This document shows positions 1-12,428 of a stretch of 64,000 bases of DNA, in pieces. Location of the stretch: the NCBI GenBank assembly GCA_021527695.1, contig JAKFAO010000007.1, positions 496,001 through 560,000 on the forward strand. Direction: 5' to 3'. The DNA comes from Naematelia aurantialba. Taxonomy: Eukaryota; Basidiomycota; Tremellomycetes; Tremellales; Naemateliaceae. Every line of letters starts with the position of its first letter. Position 1 is the stretch's first letter. A program made the position numbers and the translations under genes. Below the pieces are notes generated by a model. That model did no database searches and was not told the DNA's origin. It worked only from the letters and a program-made list of their open reading frames with translations.

Positions 1-1341
1 CGGGCAACGATGCACAGACCGCCTTCATCAGGCATCCATCAGCCTTCCTGCCCCTTCGGCTCGTTTGGTACAGTCCTCAGTGGCCAACTGAACTCTTGCA
101 AATTCACTGACTCTGCTCGCAACGAAAGGACCAAACAAACCGCAGCAGTGTTACTCATCCCGCTGCTACTCACGTTACCTATCAACGCCTCTTCAGACCC
201 ATCAAGGCAGCCCTAGACTGCAGCCAAAGTCTCCCCAGACTGCGAGACGCTCCTTCCAATTCGTCATACGCACGCTCATTCCGCCCACCTGCCCTGCGGA
301 AGCAGGAACGGATCGAACGGCATCAATCAAGCAGCCCGAGGGCCAAGGATCCGTCTTTCGCTTTCCGGCCGACCGGACGGGTAGACCCAGTGGCTTGGTA
401 TCTGAGCTTACTCGCCATCAACGCGTACTTACCATCAACGCTTCCTCCCAATCAAATGCTTACCTGGATGGCGTTCCGTTGACCATCACCAACTTTCCTT
501 TGTTCCGGTGAGTCGCGTCGTGCTACTGTCCGTTGTTACCTGATGGATGGGAGCCGCGTCGATTGACCTGACCAACGCGCGGGGGTCGCCGCGGGACGTG
601 ACCATGAGCGTGACCGTGAGATCGGGAAGCATGCTTCCCAGATTCAGAATCGCATTCCTTTGTCCTCGGAGGATCGGTACGTCGGTAGGTCGGTGGCTCG
701 GAGCGTCGGTGTCGGCAATTGAAACCCACGGCATATGCTACTAACGATATATAAATAAGTTTGACCGCCTTTCCTGTGCCGGGCTTTGCGATACTGACTT
801 TGCCTGCGCTTGGGCTCTACAATCAACCACGAGGTCAGGTCATTAGTCCGGTATCCCATGGATCCTTCAAGTCACCCTTACATGGCCCTTTCCCGCCAAA
901 CACATGCGGCCGCTCCGGAATAGCCGGGGCAGTCGGGCAATCGTTCGGTGGCACAGTCCTTCCATCACCCTTCTCCTTCAACACGCCATGCCGAAGCCGT
1001 GCCGTAGCATTCCTTTCTCTGGCTGCTGCGCGTGAAGAAGCAGCACGGCGGCCGTGTTCGCAGCCATCGATGCCGCCATGAATTCAATCAGAAGCAAGCT
1101 TATCAACGCCACTCAATCTCCTCCAAGGAAGGAGCCTTTCGGGGTCAAAGCGCCTCTCAACTTTTTCTGGGCATCAATACACCGTGTGTTGACTAGTCGG
1201 GTCTTCGCCATGGCTATATGAACCACGCTGCTCTCGACCCAGGATGCCCAATCCACTCGTTCTAATCGTATCTTCGCTTCTCCCCTTCCAACGCTCTGTA
1301 TCATCCTGTTCGTCATTGTGCATCTCTCCTTCCTCACCGCC
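1..1341. other. Stretch without a recognisable gene
   Basis: No reading frame here has domain motifs, a signal peptide or splice-consistent extension. The open frames are short and low in complexity on both strands. A TATA-like string lies near 747-756 but no coding exon follows it. The last 100 bases, rich in C and T, are probably the promoter and leader of the secreted hydrolase that starts at 1342. The remainder may be the flank of a gene outside the window. Confidence 0.5.
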
Positions 1342-3213
1342 ATGTCCAGATTATTCGTAATCTCACTCGCCCTCACTTTGCCTATGGGGTTCGCTGTAGC
1401 GGCACCGGCCAGCCGGCCTACCGCTACTTCCACTGCGCACGCCGTCTGCCAAACCTTTTACACCAGCGTCTACGCAGAGGCTACCAATCTTGACCTCGCC
1501 TCGTGCTTTGGTGGACACCCGTGAGTTCTTTCCCCTCTCGCTCGCCTCTCCTTCTCCCATCTAGCTTGCCCTTCTCCCGTGACGCGCCTCCCTCATGAGT
1601 TGTGCCTTCTGTCTCCTGCTCTCGTCTTCAATGCACCTACGATCAACTCACCTCATTCTGACGCCTTGTGCTTATGTCCAGACCCGCAAACTCGCAAGTA
1701 TGGATCCAATCGCAGATCGACCAGATGCGCTCTGGCTCGACCTGGGGCACAGAATTTTCCTCGCTCGCTTCCCTCGACGTCAAAGGCTCGTACAAGATGT
1801 ACTTTGAGTACTGCGCGCCGTCACAAGGCACACCCAAGGCCGTGTTCCAAGGTATCCCCGGCCTCATGTGCGGGTCAGAGTACTGGAATCTTGACGTCAA
1901 TGGGAACACCAAGTATTCATTCGCTCAAAGTGCCGCCGCTGCGGGGTACGGTGAGTTGGCGCATCCTTTCCGCCGGTATGAAACCCACCTTCCCCATCCC
2001 CGCCCTTTCATACCATTGCCAGCTTGGTCAAACGCCCGTCGCCAATCTGTCCTACCTCCCTTCCCGTGTCGTTGTCTCAGTCCCGCCGGGTATGACGATT
2101 TCTTCGAGCTGACAATGCACAGCAACACTCAGCTACGACCGCCTTGGAAACCGCCACTCTGACCATCCGGACGGGATGAACGTCGTTCAGAGCGCATACG
2201 AGATCGCCCAGGCCGCGTCGATCGCAGGGATGCTGCGCAACGGTTCGCTGCACGCGGGCATCGGCGCGTTCGACAAGGTCATTGGTATGGGGCATTCGTA
2301 TGGCTCTGTCGTCACCAGTGGTGTTCCATCGGTCGCTCCGCTCGCCTTTGATGCGATCGTCTTGACGGGTTTCTCGGCCAACGTGACCACCGGTAAGGCC
2401 ATTCTCTCTTTTCTTTCCACTTTGCCCCCCTCCCCGCCCCGTACTCTTGTGCTACGTTTCCACGGCCTCCGTGCCGAGTCTCCTCTGTGCTTGAGACCGT
2501 GGCGGCGTCACTGATGCGTGTGGCAGGCCCCATGGGCGGCCCCGGCATCGCTGCGAACCTCGCCAACGTGGTGGACAAGTCCCGCTTCGGCTCGCTCAGC
2601 AATGCCTATCTGATTTCGAGCTCCATCTACAACGACCAGGTCGAGTTCATGCAGTCAGTGTCCGGCTCCGCACACTCTGTCCCATCCCACGCCATTCTAT
2701 GCCTTCCATGCCCTTCCATTCCGTCCCATTCCGTTCCTGCTCCTGCCTACACACGAATTCCCGCCCGACCCTTGACCCTTGACCCTTGACCCTTGGCCCT
2801 TGGCCCCTTGCTGCCTCTCGTGGCACTCGCCGCTTGAGCTGACTCGCCGTAGCTATCCCAACTGCACGACCGCCACGCTCGACTACTTTAACAGCATCAA
2901 GACCGAATTCTCCATCGGCGCGCTCTTCACCGTCTACGCGCCGTACGCGCTCTCGCGCGACAACTACACCCACCCCGTGCTCGTCATCACGGGCGACAAG
3001 GACGCGGCGTTCTGCGACGGCGACTGCCACGTCACGAGCCTGCAGGGCGGCCAGACCCAGCTCGATACCGCGCGGGACCTGTTCCCCGCCGTGCCGGACG
3101 CCGACTTCCAGACCGTCGTCGTGGCGGATACCGCCCACGGCATCAACTTTCACGAGACCGCGACCGATGCGTACGGAGACATCTTGGCGTTTGTGAAGAG
3201 CAAGGTCGCGTGA
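1342..3213 (+). CDS. Secreted alpha/beta hydrolase (lipase/esterase-like)
   Basis: Five exons (1342-1520, 1682-1950, 2123-2392, 2527-2653, 2853-3213) join to 401 residues. The start is the first ATG and gives a clear signal peptide (about residues 1-21, ending FAVAA), so the product should be exported. The fold is an alpha/beta hydrolase: the nucleophile elbow GHSYGS sits near residue 206 with the serine at about 208, the acid is in ITGDKDAAF near 330, and the histidine is in DTAHGINFH near 370. Upstream of the elbow, TLSYDRLGNRHSDHPDG is the usual strand-loop carrying the oxyanion region. Substrate cannot be told; fungal relatives hydrolyse esters. The intron at 2654-2852 carries short direct repeats of CCTTGAC. 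The downstream neighbour is the convergent SEC16. The family call is firm; the enzyme activity is inferred. Confidence 0.85.
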
Positions 3214-3634
3214 CCGGCGTATACGCCACGTGAACGCCGGGGCTTGATCATGTCCAGCAGATGACGACGAATCCGTGCCAAACGGAAACGAAAGGGAAGG
3301 CAAGGGGAGGGAAGCAAGCAAGGGGAAGGCAAGGGAAGGAAGGCAAGGGAAGAGAAGGAAGGGGAATCAACGGCAAGTGTCAGGAATAGTCTCGGAGGAA
3401 TCTTCGCCTCTCTACTTTGTAGCGCTCTCTCTCTATATTTCTCTCTGTTTACAGCAGTCAATAGTGGTACCGCAAGGTGTTCTTCCATTTTATAGTAGTT
3501 CTGCGGCATATTGCTTCGAGGTCTCGGGACATTTTCCTGCTCGCCAACATGGCTCCCTTCATATGCATTACATTAATCGGTACGACGACCTCTACTCCTA
3601 CTCTTGCATCTATGCCCTACAACGTACTAGTGTA
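3214..3634. other. Convergent intergenic region
   Basis: This lies between the 3' ends of the hydrolase (+) and SEC16 (-). Bases 3279-3365 are almost pure purine on the plus strand (imperfect AAGGGA/GGCAAG units). The rest is T-rich and probably holds 3' UTRs and polyadenylation signals for both genes. No coding exon is seen. Confidence 0.6.
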
Positions 3635-6600
3635 CTACGACTGCGACCCCTCCGCGCCGGGCTGGAACACGTCGACATATCGGTTCCTCATAGGCTTCTT
3701 CGCAGCCGACGAGGGGCGCTTTGACGGCGGCCGCGACAGCAGATCGTCGATCGATGCGCCCGTCGGCGGACGACTGGGTCCTCCAGATGGAGGACGCGAA
3801 GGCGGGCCATGTCCCGGATGTGGCGGACCAGGAGCGGCCCCTGTACCGGTACTGGCATGATCGTTGGAACTGGCATCGGCGAGACTCGATTTCAGGCGCC
3901 TGATCCCTCCATCTGCCGTCTCGGCGAATGCAGACCCATGCGGACCTGGCGGGCCCATCGGACCCGCTGTCATTGACCTCTGGGGCCCCAGGTGGCTGGG
4001 CGGTGGTGTAGCGGACACGGCGCGGCCAGAAGCAGCATCGGGTCGAGCGGTGCGAGATGGCGATACGGTCTGCGCACGCGGTGGAGGTGGCGGAGCGGCC
4101 GCGGCAGGGGGCGGTTTGGCCTGATCACGTCAGTGACTTGCGGGTCTCACAGGTACCGCCAAAACGCCAACTTACACCCTTGACGATCCATCGTTTCAGC
4201 TCGGGGTCGAACACCATCGAGCTGTCTTCGCCCAGCTTGGCTTTGATAGGTCCATGTCCCTCGCCCTCTTTCCTGCCCCACCATTTGCCAAGCCACGACT
4301 TGTGTTCAGCAGCTGCAATACATTGATCAGCAGACGCAATTCTATCTCAAAGGTTCACTCTCGCAAGGACTAAGATGGCAAACACTCACGCTTTGAGGGT
4401 GATTCCTCTGCAGGTGGAGGAGCTTGACTCTCAGCTTTAGGCGTCGCAGACTCGTCCTTTCCAGATCCTGCCCCATCGGCTGGTTTCGGCGTGCGATGTC
4501 TCGAAAGCGCCTTGTTGCCAAACCCAAGGTCGTCCTCGTCGTCCCCATCAGGCTCAGGCTTGTGACCAGCAGCCGGCGGGGCATAGTTCTGTTGTGCTTG
4601 ACCAGCCGACGAGGAGCCTATCGACAACATCGCCATCGGGTTCAGCAACTCAACTTCCTCCATCTTGTCGTCTGTCATCCCAGAATCAGATTCCTCTAAA
4701 GTCGGAGTTTGCGACGCGCCCCAAGATGTCCACCCGCCTGACGTCGACGCTTCGTTACGCTGCGAATATTGATCACCGCCATATGACGACGACCCCTCCA
4801 TGAGATGGCTTATTTCCCGCGGTCTGACCGAAGGCGACGTCCTTCGAGAATCAGAGTAAACCCCCAAATTGCCATTCGGAGCCGTCAAGTCTGCCGTCGA
4901 GTGATTCCGGGTGATATTGCCTGACTGGGCTGGGGAGATCGTGCTGAAATGAGAGAACGGGCCGATCGTCGCGGGTGTTGCTGTAAGTGTGCTCTTGGCC
5001 GCAGGAGCTTTGGTCTGTGCGCTTCCATTGCCATCTTCGTCGCCAGCAATGAATTTGGTCAAGCGCCCTTCGATCCAGGAACCAAGCGTCGGCTTGGCCG
5101 ACTTCCGAGCGCCAATACCCTTGGCAGGGTCCACCGATGGTGTGCCTGTCAGCCGTTCAAGCAAATCTTCTAGACTCGCTTGATGTGCAGGTTGAAGAAG
5201 AGTAGGGCCACCTTTACCGGTCTTCGACGCTGCTTCAACAGCATTGCAATACCTAGATAGCCGTCAATACTGCGGATCTGAGAATCGGCGGCGAGTCTCA
5301 CCGTAAAGATTGGTCCACATCGCCCAGTTCTGCGGCCAGCCAAGCGCGATGCAGTTTGTACGGGAGCAATCGCGGTAGTCCCACTATAGGTACTTCCTGA
5401 CTCTTTGGGACGGGGATCAAGCCTCGCGCGTACTCGGCTACCTCAGCTAGAATGATCGCATCTTCATCGCTCCCGTTCTGCGTCAACGGGATTGGCTTGT
5501 CTAACGAGGCCGGGCTGAGGTCGGCGAAGGGCGACGACGACGAAAGAAGGAAGCTTCCACAGCGATCAGCAAGTACCCTAGGCGGTAGAGTGCAATCTCA
5601 CCAGACTTGCGCCGCATTCGTCAGCCCCATACTCAGCAGGCGCGCGCCAAGATCATCCAAACAGCTTTGTTGAGCGGCATTGCCGTTGAAGATAATCGCG
5701 CTGATTACTTCTCGCCATTGATCGGCGGAAGGATCATCCGTGATGTTGGCAGCCGCCAGCAGCTCATCCACTACTGTTTGATTAGCCAACTACAATACAA
5801 GAGCGACTACGAATGGCTAACCGGGTGCGGATAAGGTCGCCGAGAACAAGGCATATGATGCCTTCAGTGCAGCGGTGCCTGCTTGTCCCTGCAGTTCAGC
5901 TGCGGCGAAACGCGCAGCAATCTCGTTCCACAGATCCTGCCCGACGCAACTTGCAATGATAAGCGCATGCGACCAAAGACCATTGTTGGCAGCGTAGTGC
6001 GTAGCTTCTCGCTTGTCGCCTGCCAACAACAACGATGACAGGTGAGTCAGCTGCGCAGAAGATGCGGGAGTGGTCGGAACATCGTGCTTCGAGGTGTAGA
6101 TAGAACCGAATGTGGCCGGATGCGATTCTGATCGAGCTCTTGCCAAAGTCGGAGGAGGAACCACCGTAGCATCTGTGGGGGCGGAGGGATTTTGGAGAGC
6201 CAAATGAACAGCATCCCGGACCTTCTCGCTGCTGGACATCAGCGGTGGTCCCAAGAGCTTTGTGAGTCTGACATACCTGCCTATAAACTTCCCCTCTCCC
6301 AGGACCAATGCAAGAAGTAGCCTGACTAGGACCAGTTTGCCTTCTTCTTCCCGTCGGGCAGCGCTCGCTGACGATTTGAGATACGGCAAGCCCTTCTCGA
6401 TTTCCTCCGCCCTGGCCTCCAAATACGTGGTGATCGCATCCCTCTTCTTCTTGTCCCCCGCAGCGCTCTTCGGAACCGACGGGTCCAGAATTAGAGGTCC
6501 GGGGAAGGGATTGTCACTCGATCTGAGAGCAGAAGTCGACACCACGTCCGAGACTTTGCGCAGCCACAGCTGTCCTCTCCCCGATGCATACCCATACGAT

Positions 6601-9388
6601 GGTATCCGAGCGTGTCCAGGCGTGTGGTCGTCCGATTCTGCCATTGCCGGAAATGCAGTGATGATTGTCCCACCGAAACCGAATACGGCCAACGGCGCAT
6701 TTCGCGCGGCAAGGGTACATCGACCAAGAGGATCTTCAGACAGCGGCCGTTGCTCAAGAACTTGTTGGGGAACGTAAGTCTCGTCGGAGGCGGCCGACAT
6801 GTGCATACCCTGAAAGTAGTTTACCGATGAAGGTGGAGAACCGCCAAAGTCGCTCGTTTGCATAGGCGAAGCAGCTCTAGCCTGAGTTTCCACAGGCGCA
6901 TATGAAATAGGAGCATATGCCGTTGTGGAGTGGCTTGGTTGATATCGGCTGAAAGGCTCCTGTATCTTGCTAGGAGACGAGGATGCCGCGTAAGCGTGGG
7001 TAGGTTCGTAGCTAGTAGATGGGGCATATTGCGATGCAGTCGATTTTGTGTCCTCGGACAAGTGTGAGCCCGGAGCATACACATCCGAAACATTAAGACC
7101 GGACGGTGGTGCCCACGCATTTGTGGCGTGATAATCACTGTGAGGCTGGCGAGAAACGTGACCATCCTGTGAAGGTTGAGATGGTTCGCGATCGTATAAA
7201 GAGCTGTATTCTTGACTAGACTCGGGTGCGTAAGGGTCGTACTGAGCTGCTTCAGATGGTAGAGGTGGTGGTGTGATAGACGAGAGTCCCAATGACGATT
7301 GCTTATGCAGCAATGGAGGTGGCCCGGCTGGCGCCACAGAGGACGCATAGTCTCGGTGGCTCCCTCCAAAAGATCGATCGTCTTCGTGGTCCCGATTGCG
7401 CAGGACCGGCCGCCAGGGGCTGAAATGCGGGGCCGAGCGTTCTTCAACCTCATGCCCCGCCTCATCCTCCTGAACTCTCTGTTCAAACCGTGACAAGGGG
7501 GAGCTTTGACCTTGGCCGTTGGCCTCGCGGACTTCGGCAGGAGGCTCCAAGGACCGCGGAGGAGGGGCATCAAATTGTGGGCGAGAGGGAGGACGTGCTT
7601 CGAAAGTCGGCAGTGGAGACTGCCTCCGAGAGGGCGGCCCGCGGCTAGCTGGACGCAAGGATCCCTCATTTTCAGGCGGCGGGGAAAAAGTCAGGGCGGG
7701 GGGCGTGAAAGACCTTGCAGGGGGCGAGGCGACAGCAAGTCGCGTGCTACTGCTTGGCGGCCGAAGGGGAGGATCGAATGAAGCAAACGGCGCCAAAGGC
7801 ATCACTTTTGGTGGCTGACTTTGAGATAAGGCATCAGCTGCAGGTCGATGAAGCGCATGCGGAGGACCAGAAGGCACTGCGACAGCTGATCTCGAAGCGA
7901 GATCGGCGGCGTGGCGATAGTCAATGGACGTGGATCTCGCGGGGAGGGGCGGCTGAGCATATTGAGGCGTTATCGCAGAGTCCTTGATTTTAGGAGTCGC
8001 TGCACCGCGTCGCGGTGGACCAGAAGGAGGAGCGACCGGTGGAGGTTGAGGTGGCGACATGACTGTAGGGGGTGAGTACAAGGGTGTAGGAGCGGGATGT
8101 GATGGTACAATGCGTGCATGGCTCTTCTGTGGCCGGAGGAACGGAGGGTCATAAGCCGTCGAGGCGACCCTTTTTGGTGGTTCGAGCTTCTTGGCAAGAG
8201 GTGCCGGCCCTCTGGAAATCTCGTTTCGAGAGCTCGTGGCGACAGGTTGGCGCCCGTACGGCTGAGTTGAAGGAGGCGCGTACGGCTCAGCTGGAGGTGC
8301 GTATGGATCGTATGGCGAAGCTGATTGAGAAGCGTCGAAGAAGTACGACTGTGAGGCATGGGGCGCCGAAGGAGCTGTCGGCTGGGCAGACGAGGACGGC
8401 GCATACAGGGACGGATACGAGGTTGTCGGCATTGTCGGCGGCTGTTCAATCTGCGGTGTTCTGCGAGCTGCATTTTCAGACACCCCAGCTTGTAGAGCCG
8501 GACTATACAAGGACGAAGGGGGCTGATCTGTGCATTTTCGTTAGTATACTGCTGGCAGGGCTGTCCGGATAGTCGAGGTTGAGAGAAGGAAGAAGGGTGA
8601 AGGCAGACTTCGAACGTACAAGGAGTAGTGTCAACCTGCTCCCCAACGGGATCCACTGGATCCTGGATCACAGCTTGACCGAGCATTGTCAATCGCACCT
8701 GCTCCTTCTCTTCCTCGGTGTACCACCGGAACTCTCCGTTATCGTCATACCAGCCCTGGGGCACCTCGAACGGCAGCTCCTCCTTATCTGCATACGCCTG
8801 CTCGTCTGTCCCGAACTGACCATCCAATTGGGCCCCGCCATAACTTCCATCACCGCCGCTATCACCGCCGCCCTGGTCATGTCCGGCATCGACTTGGAAC
8901 GAGCTGTCTATGCTGGTATCTGCGAGCCAGTCGCTGGTTTCTGTGACGTCGGAGAACATGCTGACTATCGAAGAGTCACCTGGATGTTGAGATGCGGGAT
9001 TCTCGATAGACAAGTCGGGCGCGGGTGAGTCGCCTGGGGTAGTGATCGCGGGCTGTGCCAGCGACTCTGGCGTGACCTCGACCGTGGCTTCGCCGTCATG
9101 CTGCAGCTCTGGAGCTTGGGCTACGGGCTCCTGGCTGCTGCCGGCTTCAAATTCCGCCAACAGGTCACTAAAGTCCCTCTCTTCCAGATTTTGTGGCGCC
9201 GCCGAGTCCTCCACTACAGCTTGGCCGTTGGTCGGCGCTTGAGGCTCATCCGTGTCCAGCTCTTCCTTCTGTTCGAGCTGGGCAAAGACGTCCTCTTCGG
9301 GCTCGGACTCGCCTAGCAGCGCCAGTATCGCGCTCGGCTGGCTCGGCGTCACGTCGGCCGTGTCTGGCGGAGAGGAGGGGCGGGACAT
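3635..9388 (-). CDS. SEC16: COPII coat assembly protein Sec16
   Basis: Seven exons (9388-8620, 8527-5822, 5773-5602, 5553-5302, 5252-4390, 4312-4176, 4120-3635) give 1794 residues. Sec16 scaffolds ER exit sites and recruits COPII coat proteins. A long disordered, proline- and serine-rich N-terminal half is followed by the central conserved domain, recognisable from CTLAARNAPLAVFGFGG through GEGKFIGRYVRLTKLLG and the helical VVDELLAAANITDDPSADQW and AAQVCFLLSSSSPF segments. The C-terminal motif GPIKAKLGEDSSMVFDPEL and the terminal RNRYVDVF are diagnostic. Helical part and C-terminal motif join correctly only with the 48-nt introns chosen here. An ATG at 9577 is also in frame; 9388 is preferred because it opens an acidic N-terminus and leaves a promoter. 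It is divergent from the TEA-type factor. Confidence 0.93.
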
Positions 9389-9940
9389 GGGCGATCGACT
9401 CTCGAGGGACGAGCGACTAGGGAAAGTTGGAGAGAAATCAGCGACCAGCTCGAATGGAAAACACGTCACGGACCACAAGGCAGACGCAGACGGAAGCAAA
9501 ATCTCCTCGAGTGGCATCCACGTGGTACTGCCATCGTGGTTTGTGGCTATGTGGCGGTGGTCGTCCAGTTGTTTCAACTTGGCCCAATCTCGTCATTGCA
9601 ATAACCCCCACCACGGCCTTGACCACATTCAAACATGCCCCTGGGCGCCACGGAATTCGTTCGGCTCTGCCCGCTGAAGATGTTGGAATGGCAGGTATAC
9701 CCAACGACCGCGCTACGGAAGTTTCAAATCAGGCGGATGGGCCGGTTTGCACTTCGACCGACTCTCCATCCATCAGTGGTCTAGAAATGTATGGCTTTCA
9801 GACTCGTCGGAAGCCTCCGTCCGCTGTACTAAAAGGCGCTCAAAATGCATCTTTCTTCCAATCTATCACATCGCTTCTCACACACAGTCCAACTGTTACC
9901 TCAGCTCCTCTTCACAACCACCAACTCGAACACCAACGCC
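9389..9940. other. Divergent promoter between SEC16 and the TEA-type factor
   Basis: This 552-bp region separates two oppositely directed start codons. The stretch before 9941 is rich in CTTC and CACA, typical of a short fungal leader. No coding exon, TATA box or RNA gene was recognised. Confidence 0.5.
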
Positions 9941-11358
9941 ATGCCGCACAAGGCCTTCACCCTCGCCCAGCTCCCGGCTGGAAACACGGTAGGGGAGGGT
10001 AGGGCCGCGACGAAGAAGGGGAGCGAGAAGCGGTGGACGGCGGAGGAGACCCACTGCATGGTGGGCTGTGAGTATTGGCCACTCGTCTCCCGCGACGATG
10101 TGCTGACGGGGTCAGGGTGCATCAAGTTCCCACCAGCCCAATCGCATGCGAGGGCGGTAGTCTACACCCACCACTTCTCGCGATACCAGCTACTCGCGTG
10201 GCTGGTCGCGATGGAGACGGGGGTGATGACCACCCAAAACCAAGTCAAGTCGCACCTTCAACAGGTGCGGCTCAAGGCTAATGACCCGGACAACCGGTAC
10301 TATCCCAGTAAGTGTTTTTTGGCGTACAGCAGTGACATTCCGTTACCCACTGTCGACTTCCACCCTCTCGCCTCCCTTATACCCCGGAAGCGAAGTTGAG
10401 GAGCAACCATCCCCACTCCGCCTTATTGCCGTCCTCAGCCGCGCGCACGTACCCTGGCTCCTCGTCGTCTCCCTCAGACTCTCGTTTCAGAGTGTTCTCT
10501 ACCCAGCTCCCGCTGCCGCTCCTTGTCCCACCCATGTCCCACCCATGTGGCCCCCATGTGCTCCCCATATCCCACTCATGTCCCATGCCATAAAAATCCT
10601 CTCGTCCCCCTGATTCGATTCAGCCTCTCTTCCTCTTCTTCCTCTTGCACTGCCGTGTCTTGCAGTGTTCTCGTCTCGTCTCGTCTCGTCCGGCACTCGT
10701 CCCGTCCTGGGCTCGTCGTGCAGAGCTGATGATGGATACAGTTCGGATGTACCTCTGCGCGGCGCGGAAGGAGCCCCCCATGATCGACGGCTCTGACTAC
10801 CAGGAGCGGGCGGCCGAGCACATTCCCTCGTGCCTCGGCCTCCCTTCTGACCTGACGCAGCCGGGCGAGCGGTGGCTGGTTCGCGCCAAGCGGGACTCTT
10901 CGACGCTCGTATACGTCGCTGAGGGGAACCAGGTGGGCGCTCTCAACAGCGCTTCCGGATCTGGATCTGGATCTGGATCTGGATCTGGATCGGAACCGGG
11001 ACCGGGATTGGGATCGTCGTCTCCCTCGCCAGCCCTCGACACCACGCCGAAACCCTCTGGCTCACGGGCCAGGACTCCCACGACGTTGGGATCCATGACC
11101 CCACCAGTGGACATGGGCGTCCCGTGGGAGGCTGTCGACGCCGTCATCGAGGCAGACACGGCACAGAAGACCGCGGAACTGTTCGCGGGCGACTGTCCGT
11201 GGCTGACCTTGGTTGAGGCCGTCGGGGGTCTGGTCCAGCTGCAAAGGGCCAAGGCAAGGGTGGCAGGCAAGCGGAAACGGCCGCCCGATGAGGAGGAGGA
11301 GGAGGTGGATGATTGCGCGGAAGACAAACGATGGGCCATAAAATTGCGCTCTACTTGA
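9941..11358 (+). CDS. Divergent TEA/ATTS-domain transcription factor
   Basis: Three exons (9941-10067, 10116-10307, 10724-11358) give 317 residues. The N-terminal part opens with KRWTAEE near residue 27 and contains FPPAQ, FSRYQLLAWL and NQVKSHLQQVR. Order and spacing match the TEA DNA-binding domain: the first tryptophan, the PP turn, the GRNELI-like helix, and the recognition helix usually written KQVSSHIQ, about 58 residues from tryptophan to SH. A plant-type GARP/Myb domain also has W and SHLQ, but the distance there is near 42. After the domain comes a Ser-Gly run encoded by a GGATCT repeat (about 10957-10991), a proline/serine linker, and a basic-acidic end (GKRKRPP then EEEEEVDD). TEA factors in fungi (AbaA, Tec1) control development. 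The 416-nt second intron is unusually long and might hide an exon. Family confidence is moderate. Confidence 0.6.
10957..10991 (+). repeat. GGATCT hexanucleotide repeat in coding sequence
   Basis: About six copies of GGATCT encode alternating glycine and serine in the TEA-type factor. The array is in frame, so length changes would alter only linker length. Confidence 0.9.
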
Positions 11359-11620
11359 AGCGACAACAGAGTACAATCAGGAAAGTGAGCGAAGGAGGAG
11401 TTCTGTACGGACCTCGACTCCAGATGCTCCCTGCTATTTGGATGCTCCCTGCTGTTGGGATGCGCTTTCGTTTTCGGGTACTTGGATGGTCTATGTATTG
11501 CGTTATTACCAAATTGCCGGTTCCACGCCCCTCTCTCCACGGAGAGGGGCAAAGAGATAAACGTGCATCCGAATGTCACTAGCACACTAAGAGTATGAGA
11601 AGAGTGCGGGCGCACAGCCT

Positions 11621-12428
11621 TCACTTGTCGCAACCGGATGATCCGGCAATGGCAGATCCAGACGATGCGTCCCCGCCACTCCCGGCATTGTCTGACCCGA
11701 AGTTGAGTGCGTTGATGTTGAGCAAACCATCGGACGATTCGTACACGTTCCCGCCGTTGGCTGTTCCACCGACTCCTGTGGCGAATGTCAATCACGAGAT
11801 CGCTGGTCATCAGAGGGACGCGGGCAGAGTGGAGTGGCACTGTGGCGACGGGAGGTGGAAGAGGGAGCAACTTTGCCACCGGCAGGTTTAGAACACAGCC
11901 AGCAGTAGCCACTTCTGGACCATTGCTCTAGCGTCTCGTAATTTTCTTTCTTATCGCCTTGACGACGATCATGAATAGCCTTGTTTGCCTGAGTGTCACT
12001 CTCAACTTACCAGTGTAGGCATTACCGCCATTTCCGGCCCCTTGTGTCACCCCAGTGCCACATGACGAGCCGGCAATCGCATTGCCTGAACTGGCATCAC
12101 CGCCGCTCCCCGCGTTGTCCGATCCGAAGTTCAGCAGATCGAGGTTGAGGAGTCCACTAACAACATGATCAAATCACATCAGCGAATCCCTCAACGATCG
12201 AGTTGCCAACCGGAGCGTGCCAACGGGAGGGCCGTACCGGCAGGCCATCTCGGGGCACGGATGGCGGTCACCCAGTGGGGTAGGGTTCGAGACTAACCTG
12301 GACGTCTTGTAGATGTTACCGCCATTGGCTTGACCCCCTGCACCGGTGTATGCCGATCCTCCGTCAGGGAGAGGCGCAGCAAGGGCAACTGCGAGCAAAG
12401 GGAGGAGAGCGAGCAGAGATGTGTACAT
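11621..12428 (-). CDS. Small secreted protein with two internal repeats
   Basis: Three exons (12428-12298, 12156-12011, 11775-11621) give 143 residues. Residues 1-18 are a strong signal peptide (hydrophobic core LLALLPLLAVALA). The mature chain is Gly, Ser, Ala and Asn rich and consists of two units of about 50 residues. Each has GGN-(I/V)-Y-(K/E)-(T/S)-S, then GLLN, then LNFGSDNAGSGGDASSG, then AIAGSS and a single cysteine near the end. Exons 2 and 3 correspond closely to units 1 and 2, so duplication probably included an exon. No transmembrane segment, GPI signal or known enzymatic motif is seen. Function is unknown; a secreted cell-surface or environmental protein is the simplest reading. 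It is convergent with the TEA-type factor and lies downstream of a strong TATA box at about 13190. Confidence 0.8.

Noticed and set aside
747..756. TATA-like string TATATAAAT as a promoter
   Set aside because: No coding exon follows at a sensible distance on either strand.
10797..11912. 371-codon minus-strand open frame
   Set aside because: It is antisense to the TEA-type gene and then overlaps the secreted-protein gene in another frame; the alternatives have signal peptide, repeats or domain support and this does not.
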